The translations under genes were made by a program, and so were the position numbers. A DNA stretch of 64,000 nucleotides from NCBI RefSeq assembly GCF_004745805.1, contig NZ_SRLQ01000002.1, forward strand, positions 248,001-312,000. Direction: 5' to 3'. Under the pieces are notes generated by a model that did no database searches, was not told where the DNA came from, and saw nothing but the letters and a program-made list of their open reading frames with translations. Source of the DNA: Mycolicibacterium sp. CH28. GTDB taxonomy: Bacteria > Actinomycetota > Actinomycetes > Mycobacteriales > Mycobacteriaceae. Of the stretch, positions 39,097 through 47,108 are shown in pieces; within the stretch, counting starts at the first letter, position 1; every line of letters begins with the position of its first letter.

Positions 39097-39564
39097 ATGG
39101 ATCGCCGCGACGCCGATCGCCTCCATGCCCTGTTCATGGATCTGGTCCGGGTAGCCGGCTTGATCCGACCCGACCAGGAGATTCCCGGGTTTCCCATCTC
39201 GATGTCGCAGGCCTTCGCCGTCCACGAGCTCGACGCCGACGTCCCGCTCTCGCAACGGGAGCTCGCCGACCGGTTGAGGCTGGAGAAGAGCACCGTCAGC
39301 CGGATGGCCGCCGACCTCGAGGCCCTGGGGCTGGTCGAGCGCGAACGCGACCCGGCGAACCGGCGCACCAACCGGTTGCGGCTCACCGGCGAGGGACGGG
39401 CGCTGCACGTCCGGATCGCCGCCAATTACGTCGAGCAGTTCCGCCAGTGGGCTGCCGGGCTCAGCGACACCGAGGCCGCGGCCCTGCTGGTCGGATTGCC
39501 CGCACTGATCCGCGTCGTGCGCGAGGCGGCACCGCAGAGCCCCCCGTCGATCAGCTCGTCGTGA
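39097..39564 (+). CDS. MarR-family regulator, divergent from the methyltransferase
   Basis: 155 residues. Winged helix region: VPLSQRELADRLRLEKSTVS (about 47-66), RMAADLEALGLVERERDPAN and wing RRTNRLRLTGEG. ATG 39097 is chosen as GGGAGG lies at 39082-39087; upstream in-frame starts run into the operator. The two matched palindromes in the divergent region (39017-39037 and 39056-39076) are the obvious binding sites for itself and the methyltransferase gene. Its 3' end overlaps the convergent TetR gene by 14 bases. Ligand unknown; such pairs often detoxify a small aromatic compound by methylation. Confidence 0.87.
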   Translation: MDRRDADRLHALFMDLVRVAGLIRPDQEIPGFPISMSQAFAVHELDADVPLSQRELADRLRLEKSTVSRMAADLEALGLVERERDPANRRTNRLRLTGEGRALHVRIAANYVEQFRQWAAGLSDTEAAALLVGLPALIRVVREAAPQSPPSISSS

Positions 39565-40174
39565 CCGACGGCGTCTCCTTCTCGACGGGCGCGCCCTTGA
39601 GGCCGCGCCAGAACAGGTTGATCAGCAGCTTGGCGGCCTCGTCGACATCGGCGTCACCGGAACTGACCCTGGTCGCGACCGCCTCACCGGCGCCGACCAG
39701 GGCGACGGCCATCATGTGGAAGTCGGTGTCAGGCTCGGGATGGCGGGTGCCCGTCTCCAGCAGCCGCGCCACCATGTCGATGATCCTCTCGCGGCCGTCC
39801 CGCACGGTGTGCGCAAACGCCTGCGAACTGGTGGCCTGGGTGTAGAGCACAATCCAGGACGCCCGATTGGCGTCGATGTACTGCAACACCGACAAGATGG
39901 TGTTGCGCAACAGGTCGTGCGGACTCTGCTTGAGGTCGATGTCCTCGCGCAGCGCCTCGATGAACCGACTCAGCTCGCGACTCAGACATGCCCCGAACAG
40001 CTCCTCCTTGGAGCCGTAATACAGGTACAGCATCGGTTTGGAGATCTGTGCCTCGGCGGCGATGGCGTCCATCGACGTCTCGTGATAGCCGTTCACCGAG
40101 AACATCTGAACGGCGGCGTCGAGCATCTGCTGCTCGCGGACGGCACGAGGCAGCCGCTTGGTGCCACCCGCCAT
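39551..40174 (-). CDS. TetR-family regulator, Rv0238-like
   Basis: 207 residues. N-terminal DNA-binding domain REQQMLDAAVQMFSVNGYHE, TSMDAIAAEAQISKPMLYLY and YGSKEELFGACL is typical TetR; the C-terminal half is the ligand-binding helical domain. ATG 40174 has GGGAAGG seven bases upstream. It follows lpqI by 57 bases in the same direction, as Rv0238 follows Rv0237 in M. tuberculosis. It could be the regulator of the nearby fatty-acid palindromes (TTACT-N4-RGTAA), but that is only a positional guess. Overlaps the convergent MarR gene by 14 bases. Confidence 0.88.
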   Translation of the reverse strand: MAGGTKRLPRAVREQQMLDAAVQMFSVNGYHETSMDAIAAEAQISKPMLYLYYGSKEELFGACLSRELSRFIEALREDIDLKQSPHDLLRNTILSVLQYIDANRASWIVLYTQATSSQAFAHTVRDGRERIIDMVARLLETGTRHPEPDTDFHMMAVALVGAGEAVATRVSSGDADVDEAAKLLINLFWRGLKGAPVEKETPSVTTS

Positions 40175-40231
40175 ATCGCCGCCTTCCCGAGCCGCCCCGC
40201 TCCGGCCGTCCGGGACCGGGTGCGTCCTAGG

Positions 40232-41440
40232 CTAACCGCCGCAGCGCGGGCTCGGGCCCTTGATCCCGGCCATCCGTAGTACTGAGGCCTCGACGGCGGG
40301 CATCGACAGCTCGCCGGCGTTGACCGCCTTCTCCAGTCGGTCCAGCACGGCGGGGACCTCGTCGGTGGTCACCCACAGGGCCACATCGGTGCCGGCCTGC
40401 AGGGACCGCAGCACCGCCTCGGCGACGCCGTAGCGGTCGGCGATGGCCGCCATGCTGGACAAGTCGTCGCTGAAGACCGGCCCGTTGAAGCCCGGGCCGC
40501 CATAGCCACCGCTGCGCAACAGACCCACTGCCGCGGCGCTGAGGCTGGCCGGGGTCGTGCCGGTCAGCCCCGGCACCTCGAGGTGGCCGACCATGACCGC
40601 GACCGGAGCCTCGGCGGCCAGAGTCCGGTAGGGAATCAGGTCGTCGTTCTGCAGATCGGCCAGTGGCGGGGTGGTCACTGCGCCGGCGGTGTGCGAGTCA
40701 CCCGAGCCGTGGCCGTGACCGGGGAAGTGCTTGAGCACCGGCAGCAGACCGGCATCGCGCAGCCCGCGGGCGTAGGCACCGGCATAGGTGGTGACCACGG
40801 CGGGGTCGTTGGAGAACGACCGGTCGCCGATGACCGTGTCGTCGGGGGCGTCGGTCACGTCGACGACGGGGGCGAAATCGACGGTGATGCCAAGCCCACG
40901 CATCTTTCGGCCGCGGTCGAGGGCCAGTTGGTAGACCTCGTCGGGCGATTTCGTCTGCGCCAGCACCCGTGCCGAGGGTGCCGCACCGATCAGCGACGTC
41001 AGCCGCGAGACCCGGCCGCCCTCCTCATCGACGCTGACCGCCAGCGGCAGCGGGCCGGCATTGGCGAAGTCCGGCAGCGAGCCGTCGGTCAGCATCGTCA
41101 GATCGGTCCAGCTGCCGATGAAGATGCCGCCCACGTGGTAGGTGTCGACGACGTCGCGGGCGTCGGCAGAGTTCTTGACGCCGACCATCAACAGCTGCGC
41201 CAGCTTGTCGCGAGTCGACATCGAGCCCAGCAACGCCGGCCCGTCACCGCAGGCGGGTTGCGCCGGGGTGGCCGGAGCCGGGGCGGGGCCGGCCAGCGGC
41301 ACCGAACGGACCGACGACGTGCTCCCCTGGGCCGCCGACGGTGCCGCGGTGCGAGAGGCTGGGGCGGAACAACCAACGACGAGCAGCGGTAATGCTGACA
41401 GGGCCGCGAGTCCGCGAAGCGAGAACAGGCGTGTGGCCAT
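40232..41440 (-). CDS. lpqI: Lipoprotein beta-N-acetylglucosaminidase LpqI (GH3)
   Basis: 402 residues. Lipoprotein signal MATRLFSLRGLAALSALPLL then VVGC, lipidated Cys24. The GH3/NagZ signature KHFPGHGHGSGDSH carries the Asp-His acid/base dyad and FSDDLSSMA the nucleophile Asp. LpqI hydrolyses N-acetylglucosamine from muropeptides in peptidoglycan recycling outside the cytoplasm. Ser/Ala/Pro-rich linker at about 27-60. Ends with no anchor. It is divergent from the Rv0236A-aftD operon and followed by the TetR gene. Confidence 0.94.
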   Translation of the reverse strand: MATRLFSLRGLAALSALPLLVVGCSAPASRTAAPSAAQGSTSSVRSVPLAGPAPAPATPAQPACGDGPALLGSMSTRDKLAQLLMVGVKNSADARDVVDTYHVGGIFIGSWTDLTMLTDGSLPDFANAGPLPLAVSVDEEGGRVSRLTSLIGAAPSARVLAQTKSPDEVYQLALDRGRKMRGLGITVDFAPVVDVTDAPDDTVIGDRSFSNDPAVVTTYAGAYARGLRDAGLLPVLKHFPGHGHGSGDSHTAGAVTTPPLADLQNDDLIPYRTLAAEAPVAVMVGHLEVPGLTGTTPASLSAAAVGLLRSGGYGGPGFNGPVFSDDLSSMAAIADRYGVAEAVLRSLQAGTDVALWVTTDEVPAVLDRLEKAVNAGELSMPAVEASVLRMAGIKGPSPRCGG

Positions 41441-41559
41441 CCGGACATGCTGTCACGGTCGTCGCTGTCGGCCAACCGCGGTTCGACGCGTGCTAGGTTT
41501 GCCAGCGGGTAGTCACCCGTAGCGATCAAGCCCCTCAGCACTGCAAGGAGAACCGAATA

Positions 41560-41733
41560 ATGACCCGGTTCGTGGTCCCTGCCGCCGCCAGCATCGTGGT
41601 CGGCCTGCTGCTCGGGGCCGCCGCCGTCTTCGGCGTCACGCTGATGATCCAACAGGACACCAAGCCGCCGCTGTCGCCCGGCGATCCCGCGTCGTCGGTG
41701 CTGAACCGCGTCGAGTACGGCAACCGCGGCTAG
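41560..41733 (+). CDS. Small membrane/secreted protein, DUF2613 (Rv0236A-like)
   Basis: 57 residues with one hydrophobic segment FVVPAAASIVVGLLLGAAAV near the start and a short polar end NRVEYGNRG. The size and position before aftD match Rv0236A of M. tuberculosis. ATG 41560 has AAGGAG nine bases upstream. It is probably anchored by its single helix with the C-terminus outside, or processed as a signal peptide. Its TAG (41731-41733) adjoins the presumed aftD start, implying coupled translation. Function unknown. Confidence 0.85.
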   Translation: MTRFVVPAAASIVVGLLLGAAAVFGVTLMIQQDTKPPLSPGDPASSVLNRVEYGNRG

Positions 41734-41734
41734 T

Positions 41735-44700
41735 CTGAGCACGCTCGACGCCGCCTCCCCCGCGGGCCCGGAGGCGCCCATCACGACCCCGCCGCTGTCG
41801 CGACGCTGGCTGGCCGGTGTCTTCGGCATCGCGCTGGTGCTGTGCTTCGCGCAGTCACCGGGGCTGATTTCGCCGGACACCAAGCTCGATCTGACCGCCA
41901 ATCCGCTGCGCTTCCTGGCCCGCGCGGCCAACCTATGGAACAGCGACCTGCCGTTCGGCCAAGCCCAGAACCAGGCCTACGGCTACCTGTTCCCGCACGG
42001 CGCGTTCTTCCTACTCGGCGACACCCTGGGGCTACCCGGCTGGGTCACCCAGCGGCTGTGGTGGGCGCTGTTGCTGACCGCTGGTTTCTGGGGGCTGCTA
42101 CGGGTGGCCGAGGCGTTGAACGATGGCCGGGGCATCGGCACCAGGACGTCGCGGATCATCGCCGCCGTCGCGTTCGCCCTCTCCCCCCGGGTGCTGACCA
42201 CGCTGGGCTCGATCTCGTCCGAGACCCTGCCGATGATGCTGGCGCCCTGGGTGCTGCTGCCGGTGATCCTGGCCCTCAACGGATCCGCTCGGCCGGCGAC
42301 GCCGGGTAGCGCCCGCTCGTTGCGGATGCTGGCCGGGCAGGCCGGTATCGCGCTGGCGCTGATGGGTGCGGTCAACGCGGTGGCCACCATCACCGGGTGC
42401 CTGCCCGCGGTGATCTGGTGGCTGTGTCACCGGCCCAGCCGACTGTGGTGGCGGTTCTCCGCCTGGTGGGCACTGGCGTCGGCACTGGCGGTGACCTGGT
42501 GGGTGGTCGCGCTACTGCTGCTCGGCCGGATCAGCCCGCCGTTCCTCGACTTCATCGAGTCCTCCGGCGTCACCACTCAGTGGACATCGCTGACCGAGGT
42601 GTTGCGCGGCACCGACAGCTGGACTCCGTTCGTCTCACCGAACGCCACCGCGGCCACCGAGCTGGTGACCCAGCCGGCCATGGTGCTGGCCACCACGCTG
42701 GTGGCCGTCGGCGGGATGGCCGGGCTGGCGCTGCGTTCGATGCCGGCCCGGGGGCGGCTGGTCACCATGCTGCTCATCGGAGTGGTGCTGCTCGGCCTGG
42801 GCTACTCCGGTGGGCTGGGGTCGCCGATAGCCCATCAGGTTCAGACGTTCCTGGACGCCGCGGGCGCGCCGCTGCGCAATGTGCACAAGCTGGAGCCGGT
42901 GGTCCGTATCCCGCTGGTGCTCGGGCTGGCCCACCTGCTGAGCCGGATTCCGCTGCCGGGCAGCGCGCCTCGGCCGGTATGGATCCGGGCCTTCGCCCAC
43001 CCCGAAGACGACAAGCGGGTGGCGGTGGGCATCGTGGTCCTGGCGGCGCTGATGGTCGCCACCTCGATGGCCTGGACCGGCCGGCTCACCCCGCCGGGCG
43101 CGTTCTCCGCGATCCCCGACTATTGGCACCAGGCCGCGGATTGGCTGACCGAACACAACACCGGTGAGCCGACACCGGGACGGGTGCTGGTGGTGCCGGG
43201 GGCACCGTTCGCCACTCAGGTGTGGGGCAACAGCCACGATGAGCCACTGCAGGTACTCGGCGAAAGCCCCTGGGGTGTACGAGATTCCATCCCGCTGACG
43301 CCGCCGCAGACGATCCGCGCGCTGGACTCGGTGCAGCGACTGTTCGCCGCGGGCCGACCCTCGGCCGGCCTTGCCGACACCCTGGCTCGCCAGGGCATCG
43401 CCTACGTCGTGGTGCGCAACGACCTGGACCCCGACAAGTCACGATCGGCGCGTCCTCTGCTGGTGCACCGGGCGATCGACGGCTCACCGGGGCTGCAGAA
43501 GGTGGCGCAGTTCGGTGATCCCGTCGGCCCCGGCATCTTGGAGGGCTTCATCAGTGATAGCGGACTGCGGCCACGCTATCCGGCGGTCGAGATTTATCAC
43601 GTTGCCACCCAAGGCAATCCGAGCACGCCCTACCTGACCGACGCCAGCCGGATGGCCCGGGTCGACGGTGGGCCCGAAGTGCTGCTGCGCATCGACGAGC
43701 GGCGCCGCCTGCTCGGCCAGGCTCCGCTGGGCCCGATGCTGCTGACCTCCGACGCCCAGCGCGCCGGGCTCGCCGCCCCGCTGGTGACGGTCACAGACAC
43801 CCCGGTCGACCGGGAAACCGACTACGGCCGCGTCGACGACCACTCGTCGGCAGCCAGGGCTGCTGGCGACAAGCGCAACACCTTCAACCGGGCGCCCGAC
43901 TACCCGGTGCCGGGGGCCAAACTGGCGCAGGGCGCTTGGACCGGCGGGCGGCTGTCCGCATCGAGTTCGTCGTCGGATTCCACCGCACTGCCCATCGTCG
44001 CACCGGCCAGCGGGCCCGCAGCCGCCATCGACGGCGATCCGGCCACCGCATGGGTGTCCAACTCGCTGCAACCGGCGGTCGGACAGTGGCTGCAGGTCGA
44101 TTTCGACCGGCCCGTGACCAACGCGACGCTCACGCTGACCCCGAGCGCGACCGCCGTCGGCGCCCAGGTGCGCCGCATTCAGGTCTCGACGGTGAACGGC
44201 ACCACCACAGTGCGTTTCGAGGAACCCGGAAAGCCGCTGACGATAGCGTTGCCGTACGGCGAGACACCCTGGGTTCGGATCACCGCGATCGGCACCGACG
44301 ACGGATCGTCGGGTGTCCAGTTCGGCATCACCGACTTGTCGGTGACCCAGTACGACGCGTCCGGTTTCGCCCATTCGGTCGACCTGCGCCACACCCTGGT
44401 GGTGCCGGGTCCCCCGGCCGGCTCGGAGGTGGCCGCCTGGGACCTGGGTTCGGAGTTGCTAGGGCGGCAGGGCTGTGCGAACGCACCCGACGGGGTGCAC
44501 TGCGCGGCGTCGATGACGCTGGCACCCGAGGAACCGGTCACCTTCAGCCGGACCCTGACGGTGCCGACGCCGATCGAGGTCAGCCCCACGGTGTGGGTGC
44601 GCGCCCGGCAGGGCCCGCACCTGGCGGACCTCATCGCGCAGCCCGGCACGACGCGGTCGCGGGGCGACGCCGACCTCATCGACGTCGACGGATCGGCCTA

Positions 44701-46090
44701 CGCCGCCACCGACGGCGATCCCCGCACGGCCTGGACGGCGCCGCAGAACGTGGTGCAACATCGCAGCGCCCCCACCCTGACGGTGACGCTGCCCAAACCC
44801 ACCGAGGTGACCGGGCTGGAACTGACGCCCAGCTCATCGGCGCTGCCTACCCACCCGACGATGGTGGCGATCGACCTCGGCGACGGTCCGCAGACGCGCA
44901 GGCTGTCGGCCGGACCGGACGCCGGTACGCAGTCGGTGTCGCTGCACCCGCGTGTCACCGACACCATCCAGATCAGCCTGCTGGACTGGGATGACGTCAT
45001 CGATCGCACCGCGTTGGGCTTCGACCAGCTCAAACCACCCGGGCTGGCGGAGGTCCGAGTGCTGGGCCCGGACGGCGCGCCCGTCGCGCCGGCCGACGCG
45101 GCGCGCAACCGCGCCCGCACCATCGACATCCCGTGTGGCCAGGGGCCCATCGTCGCGGTGTCGGGCCGGTTTGTGCAGACCTCGGTGCGAACCACCGTCG
45201 GGGCCCTGCTCGACGGTGAGCCGGTCCCGGCCCGCGCCTGCGATCCGACACCGATCGCCCTGCCGGCCGGCCGCCAGGAGCTGCTGATCAGCCCCGGCTC
45301 GTCGTTCGTCGTGGACGGCGCGCAGCTCAGCGGGCCACGGGCCAGCCAAATACCGTCAGCCCCAACCACTCCCGCCGATATCCAGCACTGGAGCGCCGAC
45401 CGCCGGGAAATCGGCCTGACCAGAGCGGCCACCGCGCGGGTGCTGGTCATCCCGGAAAGTGTCAATCCCGGCTGGGTGGCCCACCTGCCCGACGGCGTGA
45501 CCCTGACCCCGGTGATCGTCAACGGCTGGCAGCAGGGCTGGGTGGTGCCCGCCGGTGAGCAGGGCACCGTCACCCTGAGCTTCCCGTTGAACCGCATTTA
45601 CCGCATCGGTCTGGCCGTCGGCCTGTCGTTGCTGCCGCTGTTGGTTCTGCTCACGCTCGTCCCGCCGCGACGGCCACCCGCCCGATGGGCGCCGGCCCGG
45701 CCGTGGGGCTCGGCATTGTTGGCGGGAGCGGGTGCGCTGGTGGCGGGCGGGCTCATCGCCGGGATCGCCGGCGTGGTCGTCTTCGCGCTCGCGATCCTGC
45801 TGGGCTATCGGCTACGCCGGCGCGACCGGCTGCGCGACCGGGTGACATTGGGACTCACCGCGTGCTCGCTGATCCTGGCCGGTGCGGTGCTGTCCCGGTA
45901 TCCGTGGCGCTCGGTGGACGGCTACATCGGGCATTCGCCGTGGGTGCAGCTGCTGGCCCTGATCGGGTTGGGTGCGCTGGCCGCGTCGGTGGTGCGCGGA
46001 CCCAACTGCGGCGGACCCGACGACGGCGAAACCGACGGCGGCGAAACCGACGACGACGAAACCGACGAGGCGGCAACCGTTTCTGGCTAG
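41735..46090 (+). CDS. aftD: Alpha-(1->3)-arabinofuranosyltransferase AftD
   Basis: About 1451 residues if begun at CTG 41735. The N-terminal half is a GT-C membrane domain with about 12 helices; the acid-bearing first loop is near SPGLISPDTKLDLTANPLRF. The periplasmic C-terminal half holds carbohydrate-binding modules (GDPATAWVSNSLQPAVGQWL; GDPRTAWTAPQ) and ends in two helices and an acidic tail. AftD adds arabinofuranose branches in arabinogalactan and lipoarabinomannan and is essential in M. smegmatis. Family similarity reaches upstream to PLSRRWLAGVFGIALV, yet no ATG, GTG or TTG occurs in frame between the stop at 41702 and GTG 41837, which falls inside the first membrane helix. CTG 41735, two bases after the previous stop, is the best guess. 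Confidence 0.9.
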   Translation: MSTLDAASPAGPEAPITTPPLSRRWLAGVFGIALVLCFAQSPGLISPDTKLDLTANPLRFLARAANLWNSDLPFGQAQNQAYGYLFPHGAFFLLGDTLGLPGWVTQRLWWALLLTAGFWGLLRVAEALNDGRGIGTRTSRIIAAVAFALSPRVLTTLGSISSETLPMMLAPWVLLPVILALNGSARPATPGSARSLRMLAGQAGIALALMGAVNAVATITGCLPAVIWWLCHRPSRLWWRFSAWWALASALAVTWWVVALLLLGRISPPFLDFIESSGVTTQWTSLTEVLRGTDSWTPFVSPNATAATELVTQPAMVLATTLVAVGGMAGLALRSMPARGRLVTMLLIGVVLLGLGYSGGLGSPIAHQVQTFLDAAGAPLRNVHKLEPVVRIPLVLGLAHLLSRIPLPGSAPRPVWIRAFAHPEDDKRVAVGIVVLAALMVATSMAWTGRLTPPGAFSAIPDYWHQAADWLTEHNTGEPTPGRVLVVPGAPFATQVWGNSHDEPLQVLGESPWGVRDSIPLTPPQTIRALDSVQRLFAAGRPSAGLADTLARQGIAYVVVRNDLDPDKSRSARPLLVHRAIDGSPGLQKVAQFGDPVGPGILEGFISDSGLRPRYPAVEIYHVATQGNPSTPYLTDASRMARVDGGPEVLLRIDERRRLLGQAPLGPMLLTSDAQRAGLAAPLVTVTDTPVDRETDYGRVDDHSSAARAAGDKRNTFNRAPDYPVPGAKLAQGAWTGGRLSASSSSSDSTALPIVAPASGPAAAIDGDPATAWVSNSLQPAVGQWLQVDFDRPVTNATLTLTPSATAVGAQVRRIQVSTVNGTTTVRFEEPGKPLTIALPYGETPWVRITAIGTDDGSSGVQFGITDLSVTQYDASGFAHSVDLRHTLVVPGPPAGSEVAAWDLGSELLGRQGCANAPDGVHCAASMTLAPEEPVTFSRTLTVPTPIEVSPTVWVRARQGPHLADLIAQPGTTRSRGDADLIDVDGSAYAATDGDPRTAWTAPQNVVQHRSAPTLTVTLPKPTEVTGLELTPSSSALPTHPTMVAIDLGDGPQTRRLSAGPDAGTQSVSLHPRVTDTIQISLLDWDDVIDRTALGFDQLKPPGLAEVRVLGPDGAPVAPADAARNRARTIDIPCGQGPIVAVSGRFVQTSVRTTVGALLDGEPVPARACDPTPIALPAGRQELLISPGSSFVVDGAQLSGPRASQIPSAPTTPADIQHWSADRREIGLTRAATARVLVIPESVNPGWVAHLPDGVTLTPVIVNGWQQGWVVPAGEQGTVTLSFPLNRIYRIGLAVGLSLLPLLVLLTLVPPRRPPARWAPARPWGSALLAGAGALVAGGLIAGIAGVVVFALAILLGYRLRRRDRLRDRVTLGLTACSLILAGAVLSRYPWRSVDGYIGHSPWVQLLALIGLGALAASVVRGPNCGGPDDGETDGGETDDDETDEAATVSG
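46018..46077 (+). repeat. Four imperfect 15-bp direct repeats in the aftD 3' end
   Basis: Units at 46018-46032, 46033-46047, 46048-46062 and 46063-46077 follow CGACGACGGCGAAAC with one to four changes each. They encode the acidic cytoplasmic tail PDDGE, TDGGE, TDDDE, TDEAA. Slippage could vary copy number. Confidence 0.8.
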
Positions 46091-46093
46091 TGT
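46088..46093 (+). promoter_or_regulatory. -10 box TAGTGT for the phosphotriesterase gene, leaderless
   Basis: TAGTGT is seven bases before ATG 46101. Its first three bases are the aftD stop codon TAG, so the downstream gene can be transcribed independently of aftD. Confidence 0.55.
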
Positions 46094-46100
46094 GGCGGTC

Positions 46101-47108
46101 ATGACAAAGCCGTCTCCCGTGGCAGTGCCGTCGCCGGTCGAGACCGTGCGGGGCCCGGTCGCGGCTAGTGACCTGGGCACGGTGCTCATGCACGAACACG
46201 TCTTCGTCCTGTCGCCGGAGATCATGGCCAACTACCCGCAGGGGTGGGGCGACGACGCCGCCCGCGAGGCCGAGGCCGTCGCGAAGCTCAACGCTCTGAA
46301 GGCCATCGGCGTGGACACCATCGTCGACCCGACGGTGATCGGCCTCGGTCGCTACCTTCCGCGCATCCAGCGGGTCGCCGCCCAGACCGATCTGCAGATC
46401 GTGGTGGCCACCGGGGTGTACACCTACAACGACGTGCCCATGTACTTCCACCTCACCGGTCCCGGGACCGTCCTGGGCGGACCGGAGACCATGACCGACC
46501 TGTTCGTCCAGGACATCACCGAGGGCATCGCCGGTACCGGGGTGAAAGCGGCAATACTCAAGTGCGCCACCGACGAACCCGGCATGACGCCCGGTGTGGA
46601 GCGGGTGTTGCGGGCGGTGGCCCAGGCGCATCGGCGCACCGGGGTGCCCATCACCACCCACACCCATGCGCCGACCCGCCGCGGCCTGGAGCAGCAGCGG
46701 ATCTTCGCCGAGGAGGGCGTCGACCTGAGCCGGGTCGTCATCGGCCACAGCGGTGACACCACCGACCTGGGTTACCTCGAGGAGCTGATCTCGGCCGGCT
46801 CCTACCTCGGCATGGACCGGTTCGGCCTGGACCTCGTGCTCAGCTTCGACGATCGCGTCGACACCGTCGTGCGGATGTGCGAACGCGGCCACGCCGACAA
46901 GATGGTGCTGTCCCACGACGCGTCCTGCTACATCGACTGGCTGCCCGAAGCGGCGCTTCCGCTGGCCGCCCCGAACTGGCATTACCTGCACATCCACAAC
47001 GACGTGCTGCCGGCGCTGCGGGCGCGTGGCGTCACCGACGAGCAGATCACCACCATGCTCGTGGACAACCCGCGCACCATCTTCGCCAGGCAGGGCTCCC
47101 ATGAGTGA
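46101..47108 (+). CDS. php: Phosphotriesterase-like metal hydrolase (lactonase), Rv0230c-like
   Basis: 335 residues of the amidohydrolase superfamily. Metal ligands: LMHEHVF (HxH), the carbamylated lysine region GVKAAILKCATDEPG, THTHAPT, VIGHSGDT and the Asp of VLSHDASCY. Enzymes of this group mainly hydrolyse N-acyl homoserine or other lactones and only weakly organophosphates. ATG 46101 is supported by a leaderless -10 box. The 3' end overlaps the next gene by eight bases, so the hydrolase and an acyl-CoA ligase are co-expressed, suggesting a pathway in which a lactone or ester is opened and the acid then activated. Substrate unproven. Confidence 0.88.
   Translation: MTKPSPVAVPSPVETVRGPVAASDLGTVLMHEHVFVLSPEIMANYPQGWGDDAAREAEAVAKLNALKAIGVDTIVDPTVIGLGRYLPRIQRVAAQTDLQIVVATGVYTYNDVPMYFHLTGPGTVLGGPETMTDLFVQDITEGIAGTGVKAAILKCATDEPGMTPGVERVLRAVAQAHRRTGVPITTHTHAPTRRGLEQQRIFAEEGVDLSRVVIGHSGDTTDLGYLEELISAGSYLGMDRFGLDLVLSFDDRVDTVVRMCERGHADKMVLSHDASCYIDWLPEAALPLAAPNWHYLHIHNDVLPALRARGVTDEQITTMLVDNPRTIFARQGSHE

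Noticed and set aside
41837..46090. AftD starting at GTG 41837
   Set aside because: It would remove conserved residues and most of the first hydrophobic helix; treated as the downstream fallback only.
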